A program made the position numbers and the translations under genes. A stretch of 64,000 nucleotides of DNA from Mesostigma viride. Its lineage: Eukaryota; Streptophyta; Mesostigmatophyceae; Mesostigmatales; Mesostigmataceae. Position 1 is the stretch's first letter; each line of letters starts with the position of its first letter. The stretch is from the NCBI GenBank assembly GCA_009746045.1, contig RPFO01000103.1:780143-844142 (forward strand), written 5' to 3'. This document shows, in pieces, positions 1-11,360 of this stretch. Under the pieces are notes generated by a model, which saw only the letters and a program-made list of their open reading frames with translations, was not told the origin of the DNA and did not search any database.

Positions 1-145
1 AAACCCCATTATACGCGCGCTCATACGTGTTATTCGCCGTATTATACGTAAAAATACGAAAATCGTATAAAACGGATAAAAATTATCCGCTCGACCTTGT
101 ATAACGCGTATTATACCGTATTATACCGTATAATACGCCGTATAA
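1..145. repeat. AT-rich palindromic short repeats
   Basis: The left edge is made of repeated and inverted versions of TATTATACCGTAT and its complement, interspersed with CGTATAA words. No gene is visible. It may be the end of a mobile element cut by the window edge. Confidence 0.5.
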
Positions 146-520
146 TTGAACACTGATTCATTGAGAATGATAAATTACAGAGGTGAGATTGGCATGCAAC
201 AGAAGGTTATTAAAGAAGGTTAGAAGACCCGGATTAAAGAAGCTTGAAGAACCCTAAAGAAATTAATATTAATCTGACACGGACATCCAAGGATCACGCC
301 AGCTACACAAGGTACAACTAACTACATACATCACAAAACTACGACACGCAGCAATTAACATCGCTGCCGGCCCACCATGCAGGCCTGGGAGGGATCTAGA
401 GTTCTAGACCGCCTGGGTCGCGACAAAGTCGGCCCGGGTGCGGCGGAATAACACATCAGTCACGGTGCGAGTGAGGGCGAGTGGCAGGCGCTGCCCGGCT
501 GCCGCCAATACGAGGACCAC
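146..520. repeat. dispersed repeat, copy with empty retrotransposon site
   Basis: This stretch matches two pieces elsewhere in the same orientation: 21355-21540 and 39347-39500. Those pieces are the left and right flanks of the LTR retrotransposon at 21541-39346. Here the sequence runs uninterrupted through the corresponding point (near 366-375, 'ACATCGCTGCC'), so it is an empty-site version of the retrotransposon target. Shared landmarks are 'GAATGATA..TTACAGAGGTGAGAT', 'CTGACACGGACAT' and 'CCACCATGCAGGCCTGGGAG'. No function is recognised. Confidence 0.8.
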
Positions 521-904
521 GTGCGGGCAGACTACGGGGCGGTCTGACCCTCGAGGTCGAGGCGGTCTCCACGGCGCTCAGTGGCACCACTCGTGGAAAA
601 ACTCCGCCGTCTTGGGGGCGCCCATGGCCCCGAACTCCTCAACGACAAAGGGGATGACCCGGTGGGGCCCCACATTGCCGTACGAGGCAAACTTGTCGCG
701 CTCAGCCACCCGCCGGCCGCGGCTGCAGCGCCGGCATCCACAACCGCCCGGAGGACGTGGCGACCGGAGTCTGAGCGGCCGAGCCAAGGAGACATCGATG
801 AGCAGGTGGCAACCCAGCTGCCCATCGTAGTCTTGAAAGCACTCCGGCGGTAACTGTGTCGGGGCGGTGGTTGGGTGAGCCGGTACTATAGAGGGCGGCC
901 CCAT
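410..904 (-). pseudogene. possible degenerate C-terminus of a retroelement RT protein
   Basis: On the minus strand one frame reads 'VIPFVVEEFGAMG' followed by 'FFHEW'. A later frame ends 'RTRADFVATQAV' before a stop, and a sister copy at 39383-39450 reads 'WRQRLSLALTRTVADVLF'. A block with the form 'P-V-E-x-FG-x-G' followed by an 'R-x-S-x-A-L-x-R' helix is typical of the extreme C-terminus of many algal and animal reverse-transcriptase polyproteins. Frames are broken and the catalytic part is not seen. The assignment is inference from weak motif similarity only. Confidence 0.3.
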
Positions 905-2030
905 CCGCGTCCTCGCACTTCAAGATGGTGGAGTGGGGAAAGACCAACCAAACCATCGGGCACACACCATCCGGAGGAGAGCGGTATGGAGATAGAGGAA
1001 CCAGTTCTGGTTCTGCTGGCCACCCATGCAAGAGATGTAGTGCGTCCAAGTAGTAATATCGAGAGCAAGCCCGCAGCTGCCGCAGGACGCACCTGCCGTG
1101 ATGAGAGGTTGTGGGGCAAACAGCTAGCTCGGGTGGCGGAGAGCGATGGCGTAAAGGGCCGGAACCAGCGTGAACAAAGGGCTCATATGGAGGGTGCGCA
1201 GGAAATATGCGGCCCCCACGCCAGCTCCACTCAATCAAGGGAAACGGAGTGAAGCCAAGCCTTCCCGGCCCTGATCGTTCAAGCTCCAATGCAGACCCAT
1301 CCAGTCGGCACAGTGTAGTATACCCTCGTTACTAGGTCTTTTGTTGTTTTTCATGAACGCAGGCAGGGAAGACACTAGGACTGACGACAGTGGACACGCC
1401 GGGCGTGCCCCGGGGCAGGCGACGGTGGACGGCCTGGGAGGGGCGGACGAGGTCGCAGGCCTGCTGGATCCCCAGGTAAGAATCCTGCACAGCCTGCACA
1501 AAGAGGAATTACAAAGGGGGATCATTGGGGTGAGGCCAAGTCGGGAATGGCGCTGACGGCGCTGGGAACCAACCGGCAGATCTCCGCCCAGGCCTGAGCA
1601 ACAGAGCCATGCACTGAGGAAGGCGGCGGGGGCGAGTATATATTAATGAAATAAAGACGTTGGCGCGAACATTTCAAGTTGCAACCGGCCACTGTCCGAC
1701 GGGAAGATCAGTTCTTTCGTGATACCTTCTTGATCATGATCCGACCCGGGTCTGGTCATAGGTCGCGGACGTACAACATATAGCACGTCTTGGCATAAAG
1801 CATATTAGCTGAGCACGAGTCTAATTAATTAATTAATTAATTAATATTAGCTGAGCGTAGTCACTTAGCTCTAGCTGTTTAGATTGGCATGTAATAATGT
1901 TCGATGGCATTCGATCAGCCGGCATGGCCCATTTCGGCAGTTTGCTTGCGCCTAATTAGGCCTTAGCCAGGCGTCTTGAGCACATTGACACGCAAGTACT
2001 TACTTACTTAATGTCTTGAGCCCATGCACC
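905..2030. other. no recognisable gene; (TTAA)n microsatellite
   Basis: Several overlapping short frames exist on both strands up to about 1560, none with a motif I recognise; they may be further decay of the element ending at 410-904. From 1600 the sequence is AT-rich. A (TTAA)n run lies near 1826-1850 and a (CTTA)n run near 1997-2010. Confidence 0.5.
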
Positions 2031-2114
2031 GGAGGGGATTCATAGGTGTTTGCTCAATTTCACAAGTCTTCAAATGAGTAAAAATAAAATCTTTCAGATC
2101 TGAGGGTACCTAAA

Positions 2115-4019
2115 GCTGGACTGTTGCAGGCAGCATGTAGACCATGAAAATAGACCACCCACGAAAATTGGGCTCATTCTGAGCTCAAATGGTGACATGT
2201 GACAGCATACATGTGCAGTTTTTCGTCATTTTCCCCCTTTTCTTACATGAAACAAATATGAATAGTGGACAAATGAACTCATTTCAGGCTGGACTGTTGC
2301 AGGCAGCATGTAGACCATGAAAATAGACCACCCACAAAAATTGGGCTGATTCTGAGCTCAAATGGTGACATGTGACAGCATACATGTGCAGTTTTTCGTC
2401 ATTTTCCCCCTTTTCTTACATGCAACAAATATGAATAGTGGACAAATGAACTCATATCAGGCTGGATTCTTGCAGGCAGCATCTAGACCATGAAAATAGA
2501 CCACCCACAAAAATTGGGCTCATTCTGAGCTCAAATGGTGACATGTGACAGCATACATGTGCAGTTTTTCGTCATTTTCCCCCTTTTCTTACATGAACAA
2601 ATATGAATAGTGGACAAACGAACTCATTCAGGCTGGATTCTTGCAGGCAGCATTTATACCATGAAAATAGACCACCCACGAAAATTGGGCTCATTCTGAG
2701 CTCAAATGGTGACATGTGACAGCATACATGTGCAGTTTTTCGTCATTTTCCCCCTTTTCTTACATGAAACAAATATGAATAGTGAACAAATGAACTCATA
2801 TCAGGCTGGATTCTTGCAGGCAGCATGTAGACCATGAAAATAGACCACCCACAAAAATTGGGCTCATTCTGAGCTCAAATGGTGACATGTGACAGCATAC
2901 ATGTGCAGTTTTTCGTCATTTTCCCCCTTTTCTTACATGAAACAAATATGAATAGTGAACAAATGAACTCATATCAGGCTGGATTCTTGCAGGCAGCATT
3001 ATACCATGAAAATAGACCACCCACGAAAATTGGGCTCATTCTGAGCTCAAATGGTGACATGTGACAGCATACATGTGCAGTTTTTCGTCATTTCCCCCTT
3101 TTCTTACATGAAACAAATATGAATAGTGAACAAATGAACTCATATCAGGCTGGATTCTTGCAGGCAGCATCTAGACCATGAAAATAGACCACCCACAAAA
3201 ATTGGGCTCATTCTGAGCTCAAATGGTGACATGTGACAGCATACATGTGCAGTTTTTCGTCATTTTCCCCCTTTTCTTACATGAAACAAATATGAACAGT
3301 GGACAAATGAACTCGTATCAGGCTGGGTTCTTGCAGGCAGCATCTAGACCATGAAAATAGACCACCCACAAAAATTGGGCTCATTCTGAGCTCAAATGGT
3401 GACATGTGACAGCATACATGTGCAGTTTTTCGTCATTTTCCCCCTTTTCTTACATGAAACAAATATGAACAGTGGACAAATGAACTCGTATCAGGCTGGA
3501 AACTTGCAGGCAGCATCTAGACCATGAAAATAGACCACCCACAAAAATTGGGCTCATTCTGAGCTCAAATGGTGACATGTGACAGCATACATGTGCAGTT
3601 TTTCGTCATTTTCCCCCTTTTCTTACATGAAACAAATATGAACAGTGAACAAATGAACTCATATCAGGCTGGGTTCTTGCAGGCAGCATCTAGACCATGA
3701 AAATAGACCACCCACAAAAATTGGGCTCATTCTGAGCTCAAATGGTGACATGTGACCGCATACATGTGCAGTTTTTCGTCATTTTCCCCCTTTTCTTACA
3801 TGAAACAAATATGAATAGTGAACAAATGAACTCATATCAGGCTGGATTCTTGCAGGCAGCATCTAGACCATGAAAATAGACCACCCACAAAAATTGGGCT
3901 CATTCTGAGCTCAAATGGTGACATTTGACCGCATACATGTGCAGTTTTTCGTCATTTTCCCCCTTTTCTTACATGAAACAAATATGAACAGTGAACAAAT
4001 GAACTCATTTCAGGCTGGA
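2115..4019. repeat. 173-bp satellite array, left arm, 11 units
   Basis: The word GCTGGA (or GCTGGG) recurs at 2115, 2288, 2461, 2632, 2805, 2978, 3149, 3322, 3495, 3669, 3841 and 4014, a period of 171-174 bp. Each unit holds 'AAATAGACCACCCAC', 'GAGCTCAAATGGTGACAT' and a run of CCCCCTTTTC. Units differ at few positions (for example TGTGACAGC against TTTGACCGC), so the array is young or homogenised. Confidence 0.95.
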
Positions 4020-4327
4020 TTCTTGCAGGCAGCTCGGTTCTAAAACTGGTTACGATTTGTAGTTACGAGTAAAACTGGTAACTAGAAATAGGTACCAGTA
4101 CCATCCAAATTAATTAAGCATGGATACCATTTGTAATAGTCTGAACCTTCACGACCGCCCATGGCAGCTCTCGCGAGCGATTATTCTAGCTCCGCAAAAT
4201 TATTGCAATCAGCCAATTTGATCGAATTCACCATCGTCTCGCTCGGGGTTGGCACGCCTCTCCCAATGATGCCTCTCCTGCCTCTTTTGTGGCTCGATCC
4301 ACCGACTCAGCGCGGCGTATGAAAGTT

Positions 4328-5105
4328 CCATTCATGCAGAATTCATTCACCGACCCCCAACACTGACCGTACAGCCAGAACATACGAAAAGGTCTTGCAT
4401 TCTCAATGAAAATGGGCTGTAACGGCATTCCATTGAGAATTCCATTCAGAACTCATTCACCGACCCCCAACACTGACCGTACAGCCTGAATTGGGCTGAA
4501 CATGCGAAAAGGACTTGCATTCTCAATGAAAATGGGCTGTTGCGGCATTCCATTGAGAATTCCATTGAGAACTCATTCACCGACCCCCAACACTGACCGT
4601 ACAGCCTGAACTGGGCTGAACATGCGAAAAGGACTTGCATTCTCAATGAAAATGGGCTGTTGCGGCATTCCATTGAGAATTCCATTGAGAACTCATTCAA
4701 CGACCCCCAACACTGACCGTACAGCCTGAACTGGGCTGAACATGCGAAAAGGACTTGCATTCTCAATGAAAATGGGCTGTTGCGGCATTCCATTGAGAAT
4801 TCCATTGAGAACCCATTCACCGACCCCCAACACTGACCGTACAGCCTGAACTGGGCTGAACATGCAAAAAGGTCTTGCATTCTCAATGAAAATTGGCTGT
4901 TGCGGCATTCCATTGAGAATTCCATTGAGAACCCATTCACCGACCCCCAACACTGACCGTACAGCCTGAACTGGGCTGAACATGCGAAAAGGACTTGCAT
5001 TCTCAATGAAAATGGGCTGTTGCGGCATTCCATTGAGAATTCCATTGAGAACCCATGCACCGACCCCCAACACTGACCGTACAACCTGAACTGGGCTGAA
5101 CATGC
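4328..5105. repeat. 120-bp tandem repeat, about 6.5 units
   Basis: Units of exactly 120 bp begin at 'CATTCACCGACCCCCAACAC' and repeat through about 5105 with very few substitutions. Because 120 is a multiple of three, the minus strand shows a 226-residue open frame (4446-5126) that simply repeats the unit. I read that frame as a by-product of the array, not as a gene. Confidence 0.93.
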
Positions 5106-5344
5106 GAGAAACGAAGGACCATCCAAAAGTGAAAAAATTCTGATTCAAACAGTCCGCGGTGTTGTCCGAGCCTCGCATGCAAATGGCATTTGAATGAACA
5201 AAGCACAGTGACCGTCGTCTTTGCGCGCGCGCGGCTGCAGGTGCGTACAGCCTGCCAAGCACTACCGGTAATTACTTTGTGCGCGCACGAACAAAACCAA
5301 CGTCGCCGGCGATTGTTTACCAAAACGTGCCTGCATAATATGAT

Positions 5345-5989
5345 ATGGCAATGAGTGAAACTGAGAACCAGAGGGCAAAACGCCTGTGTTATGCAAATAC
5401 TTTAGGTGTTTGCGTGTTAGATCATGAAGATGGGGCAGATAACCAATGTCAGGGGAGATTGACGTGCAGGTGCTTTGTGTACGTCGAAAATATTGTTCAT
5501 GAACGGATTTTGGCAACGGTGAAGAAATTCTGGAAGCTACGTAGATGGCATGATAGGTCAGTATGCTGTTCGGTTTTACAATTTCTTTTTCCGCCCAGTA
5601 GCTGCGGATATCGCGAGTATGGGTTATGGTACGCTTCTGGGCTAATGGGCGACCCGGGCAACAGAGGGACCTGGGCAGTTAGATGGGTCAAAGAGTCTCC
5701 ATTTTTTCGTCGTGATATCGCAGTCACGCCTGGCGAAAACCACGGCGAGCGCGAGCCATATTTTACTTTTGCCGCAAGGCTGGGTGCTTCCCGGGCGTCA
5801 CCGTCCTTTAATATATATTTCTTGAGCTGTTCCGCGCAGCTGGCGGCCTGGGCGCACGTCAAGAACAAGGTTCCGGATGTCATCCGCAACCGCGTCGTTC
5901 TAAATAAGCGTGTCAAGAGTATCGTAGCTTATAACTCCCGCAGACTTTATGATTCCGGTTCTTTTCGATGCCCAACGTCGTGGTTGTGA
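5345..5989 (+). CDS. 214-codon open frame inside a dispersed repeat, doubtful gene
   Basis: An open frame starts at ATG 5345. A partly matching frame exists in the related repeat at 50019-50363 (minus), sharing blocks such as 'GEREPYF', 'FAARLGAS', 'SPSFNIYFLS' and 'QLAAWAHVKNKVP'. Conservation spans the surrounding non-coding sequence equally, replacements are as common as silent changes, and no known domain is seen. It may be a fossil exon carried by the element or chance. I do not recognise it. Confidence 0.2.
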   Translation: MAMSETENQRAKRLCYANTLGVCVLDHEDGADNQCQGRLTCRCFVYVENIVHERILATVKKFWKLRRWHDRSVCCSVLQFLFPPSSCGYREYGLWYASGLMGDPGNRGTWAVRWVKESPFFRRDIAVTPGENHGEREPYFTFAARLGASRASPSFNIYFLSCSAQLAAWAHVKNKVPDVIRNRVVLNKRVKSIVAYNSRRLYDSGSFRCPTSWL

Positions 5990-6637
5990 TTACGCCTATG
6001 TCCGGGGAACTTAAAGGAAGTTTGCTGGGTAATGCTTTCTTTTCCCGTGTTGTCACTGAAAAGGTAAACGGCCTTGTGTCGTCAAAACAGCAGCAAGCAG
6101 AAGTCACTGTGCTTAGAATTGCAATGTGGTAGTTTGATTTAACACATATACTGCCTTGTTGCTGAAAACTTTTTCAAGGCCTGCTGGGATGTTGCCCATA
6201 TGTTTCCAACGCTTTAACTCATGTCCAAGTGAGCTAGACTGGCTTGGAAACTTGAGCTTGTCATGCTTACATTGTGCTTGTATTGCTATTTGTGCCTCTT
6301 TGCAGTATCTGCTTTATATATAATTGAAGGCTTCAGCATCATTGTCGAGCACCGTGGTGGCAGCCAAGCCTCCAATAACGATCATGGACCTAACCTTGCC
6401 AAGTATTTGCTTCTTATTATTTCATTCTTTGGACTGAGCTAGCTTTGAGCTAGCTTTACACCTGCTATTTGGCCTGCACCATGGTCCCTGGCTGCCAGTT
6501 ACATTTTGTGCCCCCCCCCGGCAGGCTGCAGGGTCTAGGATAGCGAGGGTGTAACGTAGACATGTTGTGGGCACCCTGGGTGCATTTTCAGGACCAGCCT
6601 TTACTTTACCTGGCCCTGCCTTCTTTCTGGGCATATT

Positions 6638-6778
6638 CAATGCACAAGGATACACATTTCCATCACCATTCATCTTCATCATCCTGAACGACTCGAAAAC
6701 GCGGAAAAGATAACGGCAGGCTCGAGCTACCATGGTCCGGATTCTCCCGATTTCTGGCCTGCGCTGGTTGTCTCTTTG
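6638..6778 (+). mobile_element. short 5-prime-truncated retroposon, about 140 bp
   Basis: Compared with the related element at 49350-49420 (reverse complement), this stretch is extra and is flanked on both sides by ATATT, a probable 5-bp target duplication. Its right end is the dispersed motif GATTCTCCCGATTTCTGGCC followed by TGCGCTGGTTGTCTCTTTGAT. The same 45-50 bp end occurs at 28446-28496, 12003-12054 and 60253-60300 joined to unrelated upstream sequence, as expected for a retroposon truncated at variable 5-prime points. Confidence 0.6.
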
Positions 6779-6950
6779 ATATTGTTGACTTGAGTGCTTG
6801 TTGGTCACTCGCGTAGCGACCCCCCTGCATTCATAAATCGTAAACCATTATACAATGAGCATATTTCATGGATGTTAAGCATTGCTACTCTTGAACACAT
6901 CATACATGAACATGTTTCCATGCCGTACCCATGGATATGTTAAGGGGAGG

Positions 6951-8842
6951 TGGCACACCAAAACCCTTAAAAATTGAACTATGGTAATAACACTTGAAAT
7001 TCATTTGCACAATGCTGAAATATGATTGCGGGCACTAAATAACATCTCTTGTGACTTGTCCATGCACTTGTTGGGGGTACTACCCCCAAGTATACGCCAA
7101 TATTGCGCTATAAATAGAAAAAGACGCTAATTAGGGCTGGGTATGCCCCAGCCAATGCACACATTTGTTGGCAACCAAAAATCAACCATTTGTAGTTCCC
7201 TGAGTGTGTAGCTTGCTGAGCTATTTACATCATGGAAATGGCAAAACCTTGAACAGTTATTAATTTTCCCGCAAAACAGGTCTTTTTTTACCGGACATTG
7301 GGAATAAACATATCATAAACACTTCAGATAACGCCACAAAATCAAGCGAAAATCCGGCTAACAGGGGGACAGCAGTGGTCCAAGTCCCAGGTCATTCCGA
7401 CAAGTCTAGCTCAAGTTATAAGGTTTTGCGTGCTAAAACCTGAACATACGCTAAATGAGGTTTTTCTGTGTATAAGGCCACCTAGACAGCATGTTTTCCA
7501 TCCAAGAAGCCAAAAAACATGCCCAACTCGATCACACAACATAAGAAAAGGCTAGGCACCTCATCTGCCCTCCCCTGCCCTCAGCATGGCCAGCCTTGCC
7601 AGCGTGCGCATAGCAACACCTTCGCTAGGCATACACGCACCAAGAGAGCATACACTATGCTACGCCCAAGGTTACCATGTAAATTTATGCCAAGAACTCA
7701 GCAAGTATACGTGTAAAAACCTTAGAAAGACTGCCCAAGCAATAGAGGCAACTGCAGCCTGCAAACTTGGCAGCAAATCATACATGCTGTCTGCCATGCA
7801 TTCACATCCTATCCAGCTTGCCTTGCTGCACACATAGCAGGGAAGTCTTAATGGTTATAGCTCAAGGAAAGCAATAAAAACACCTATCTAATGCAATGCC
7901 ACTCATGCAGTATGGCCAGCAAAAGAACCACTCTCACCTTCCTTTCCAATATGGCAATTTGCTAAGAAGCTGATGCCAGCTTGTTAGCCTCTAGGCACAT
8001 GCCGGATGTCTTTACTAAAACAGGCGTGTCAGATCCGGCACATAACAAAGCGTCTGAGCAAGCTCATGTCCAAAGGATTATGGAAAACGAATGTCAACAC
8101 ATTACCAACAACTTGACCTCGGCGCCTTAAGCATGCCAGCCACAAACTACACGAAATTGTACGAAATTGCTAGGAATCTGACGATGCAACCGAAAGGAAT
8201 GGAGCGCTTCCTGCAGGGAAACTGCCCGAAAAAAAGGCGAAAGGCCGACGTTATTGCACCTGCCTGCGTGGAAATGTTTCATGCATAAACTGGCACGCAA
8301 GCTCGAACAATAAAAGACATCATCCATTGATCAGGCGAACAAGGAAGGTGCGCCTTCCGTGAATACGTCGAAGGCGACATGCGCAGGCCTGCGTAGGTTC
8401 TTACCTTGAATGCCGGAAATGTAAAAGAAACCGGGAAGCTTCGGCACAAACTCGACAACACCATTAAGTTAGCTTCATAATCGCTCTTTAGAGCCTACGT
8501 TGCCTCACAATAGCTGCCGTAAACCTGCATTAAATTTCATGATCCGCAAGAGAAATTATATCCTGGACCCCCGCGCCCGTAGCCGTTCGAGAAATTAGCG
8601 ATATTGCAAACCGTAAACTTTCCGCCATGACATGAGGTCATCAACTAATCTTCTGCGAAATTCAAGCATTTTTTCTAGCTGTTTACGTGCCATATCGATT
8701 AATATTGCATAAAGGCATGCCGCCATGGCCACCTCCGCGAGGGTTGAGCGGTCCGGGCACACATTATACACCGTACGGACGGTACCGCGAATTTTTTGGC
8801 GCGGAAAATATTCGGCGCGCCACGTCCCCTTAAAATGTGTGA
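6951..8842. other. foldback core without recognisable gene
   Basis: Only short unrelated frames are present. A near-perfect hairpin TTGGGGGTA-C-TACCCCCAA lies at 7072-7090. I see no transposase motif, tRNA or tandem repeat in this stretch. Confidence 0.5.
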
Positions 8843-8950
8843 GTTATTACAAATGGTATCCATGCTTAATTAATTTGGATGGTACTGGTACCTATTTCTA
8901 GTTACCAGTTTTACTCGTAACTACAAATCGTAACCAGTTTTAGAACCGAG

Positions 8951-10330
8951 CTGCCTGCAAGAATCCAGCCTGAAATGAGTTCATTTGTTCACTGTTCATA
9001 TTTGTTTCATGTAAGAAAAGGGGGAAAATGACGAAAAACTGCACATGTATGCGGTCAAATGTCACCATTTGAGCTCAGAATGAGCCCAATTTTTGTGGGT
9101 GGTCTATTTTCATGGTCTAGATGCTGCCTGCAAGAATCCAGCCTGATATGAGTTCATTTGTTCACTATTCATATTTGTTTCATGTAAGAAAAGGGGGAAA
9201 ATGACGAAAAACTGCACATGTATGCTGTCACATGTCACGATTTGAGCTCAGAATGAGCCCAATTTTTGTGGGTGGTCTATTTTCATGGTCTAGATGCTGC
9301 CTGCAAGTTTCCAGCCTGATACGAGTTCATTTGTCCACTGTTCATATTTGTTTCATGTAAGAAAAGGGGGAAAATGACGAAAAACTGCACATGTATGCTG
9401 TCACATGTCACCATTTGAGCTCAGAATGAGCCCAATTTTTGTGGGTGGTCTATTTTCATGGTATAAATGCTGCCTGCAAGAATCCAGCCTGATATGAGTT
9501 CATTTGTTCACTATTCATATTTGTTTCATGTAAGAAAAGGGGGAAAATGACGAAAAACTGCACATGTATGCGGTCAAATGTCACCATTTGAGCTCAGAAT
9601 GAGCCCAATTTTTGTGGGTGGTCTATTTTCATGGTCTAGATGCTGCCTGCAAGAACCCAGCCTGATATGAGTTCATTTGTTCACTGTTCATATTTGTTTC
9701 ATGTAAGAAAAGGGGGAAAATGACGAAAAACTGCACATGTATGCTGTCACATGTCACCATTTGAGCTCAGAATGAGCCCAATTTTTGTGGGTGGTCTATT
9801 TTCATGGTCTAGATGCTGCCTGCAAGAATCCAGCCTGATATGAGTTCATTTGTTCACTATTCATATTTGTTTCATGTAAGAAAAGGGGGAAAATGACGAA
9901 AAACTGCACATGTATGCGGTCAAATGTCACCATTTGAGCTCAGAATGAGCCCAATTTTTGTGGGTGGTCTATTTTCATGGTCTAGATGCTGCCTGCAAGA
10001 ACCCAGCCTGATACGAGTTCATTTGTCCACTGTTCATATTTGTTTCATGTAAGAAAAGGGGGAAAATGACGAAAAACTGCACATGTATGCTGTCACATGT
10101 CACCATTTGAGCTCAGAATGAGCCCAATTTTTGTGGGTGGTCTATTTTCATGGTATAAATGCTGCCTGCAAGAATCCAGCCTGATATGAGTTCATTTGTT
10201 CACTATTCATATTTGTTTCATGTAAGAAAAGGGGGAAAATGACGAAAAACTGCACATGTATGCTGTCACATGTCACCATTTGAGCTCAGAATGAGCCCAA
10301 TTTTTGTGGGTGGTCTATTTTCATGGTCTG
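8951..10330. repeat. 173-bp satellite array, right arm, 8 units, inverted
   Basis: The complement of the left-arm unit recurs with CTGCCTGCAAG at about 8951, 9125, 9297, 9471, 9644, 9817, 9990 and 10163. It carries the same unit variants (TGCGGTCAAATG and TGCTGTCACATG) as the left arm. The arm has fewer units than the left one (8 against 11), so the arms have changed copy number independently. Confidence 0.93.
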
Positions 10331-10355
10331 AAGGCTGGATAACCCCTGCTTTATT

Positions 10356-10685
10356 CTGATCAGACACTCCGCAAAGGTGAAAACCTTTGCGTTCAGTGCC
10401 GGGCCGCGGAAAACGCGGAAAACGCGATCTACAAATGAATCCGACCTGAATCGAACTGGGGACCTCTCGCACCAAATTTTGCTGACAATAGGACGGACGT
10501 CTCCGGTTACCATGGCATCGCCAACTTACACCTACAGTCATCCGCAAAATTTCTCCTGTCCGGGGAGTGATGCAAGCCTTTCGGATTTGGTACTAGATAA
10601 ATCACTCGAGATCTGTGTGTAGGAGTACTACACACGTGTCTGCACGCGAGACTTGTTCAGTCTCGCACCGTGCTTATTTATTTCG
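10356..10685 (-). mobile_element. SINE-like insertion, 330 bp, with 14-bp target duplication
   Basis: The insert is bounded by two perfect copies of ACCCCTGCTTTATT (10342-10355 and 10686-10699). On the minus strand it contains 'TTTGGTGCGAGAGGTCCC' and then 'AGTTCGATTC', which resemble the anticodon-arm and T-arm region of a tRNA-Pro and a polymerase III B box; a clear A box is not seen. Near the low-coordinate end is a perfect hairpin CGCAAAGGT-GAAA-ACCTTTGCG (about 10371-10392). Length, long TSD and tRNA-like part suggest a tRNA-derived SINE on the minus strand. Confidence 0.65.
10425..10500 (-). tRNA. tRNA-Pro-like 3-prime half within the SINE-like insert
   Basis: The block 'GGTGCGAGAGGTCCC..AGTTCGATTC' fits the anticodon stem, variable loop and T loop of eukaryotic tRNA-Pro, but the T stem does not pair well (CCCAG against CAGGT) and no acceptor or D arm is seen. 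It is a tRNA-derived fragment, not a working tRNA. Confidence 0.3.
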
Positions 10686-10779
10686 ACCCCTGCTTTATTG
10701 ACAAATATAAGGATTTAATCACATGTGGAAAAATTGAGTAAAATTTATGAAATTGAGCAAACACTTATGAATCCCCTCC

Positions 10780-11360
10780 CGGCCTCACCTGATAAGCTAT
10801 GCGTACGTCAGCCGGTACTTAGAAAAAATGGTACTGGGCACCTGGTAATACAACCTCTTTAAAAAATTAAATTAAATTATTACATGACTCCGTTGGGAGA
10901 TCATGTAGCACATATTCCCTTGATGGATGGGACATGGAGGTGGGCGAAGCCGTGAAACCGAACTAAGCTAACTCTAAGCTAATCTAGAATACCCTGGCTA
11001 CCCTACTCAGCAAAGCGCCCCTTCAGTTGGGTAACTCTAGAGCCCTACTAGCATCTGGCTCTAAGTTCCCCACGTCCGTCCGCAAGCCTTCCGCTAGCGT
11101 CCGCTAAGCCGCCGGCCATTATCCGGCGGTCCGATGCGGTCAACCGGTCTAAGGGCGGCGCCTAGGACCGGCGCCGCCTAGGCCCCAGTCCGGGCCCTTA
11201 TCCGGGTCGGTACGGACAGCTACTACTGTCCCCTAGCCGATCGGGCGCCCTCCCTCCTACTCGAGACACAATGATCATTGTGTATACGGGGGTTGAAGGT
11301 TCCTTTACTCTTGTATTGGCACCGGCCCACGTGACGCATTCACGTGCTAACTAATTATAA
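10780..11360. other. intergenic with GC-rich hairpins
   Basis: No gene is visible. Two hairpins stand out: CCGCCGG/CCGGCGG (11109-11115 with 11123-11129) and GGCGGCGCC/GGCGCCGCC (11154-11162 with 11170-11178, 7-nt loop). Confidence 0.5.

Larger units (their letters stand above)
5345..6950. repeat. core segment shared with the element at 49159-50916 (inverted)
   Basis: The reverse complement of this segment matches about 49200-50545, including 'GGTCACTCG..AGCGACCCCCC', 'GGGCATATTC'-side blocks and the sequence at 6840-6950 against 49210-49345. The copy here carries an extra insertion at about 6638-6778. The foldback element and the element that split the second retrotransposon copy are therefore related. 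Confidence 0.8.
2031..10779. mobile_element. foldback-like DNA element with satellite arms (about 8.75 kb)
   Basis: The two ends are inverted copies: GGAGGGGATTCATAGGTGTT at 2031 and its complement ending at 10779 (the right end reads AAGTGTT). Inside these, both arms contain the same 173-bp satellite in inverted orientation (2115-4019 left, about 8951-10330 right). The inner arm edges (4034-4138 and 8843-8949) are also a near-perfect inverted repeat containing GCATGGATACCATTTGTAAT. Long inverted arms built of tandem repeats are the hallmark of foldback elements. No transposase is recognised in the 4.7-kb core and I could not define a clear target-site duplication, so the exact ends are approximate. 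Confidence 0.7.

Noticed and set aside
4446-5126. 226-residue repetitive protein on the minus strand
   Set aside because: The frame exists only because the 120-bp unit is a multiple of three and lacks stops. There is no start context and no non-repetitive part.
2115-10330. CRISPR-like array
   Set aside because: The 173-bp units are repeated as a whole with no unique spacers, and the context is eukaryotic; this is a satellite.
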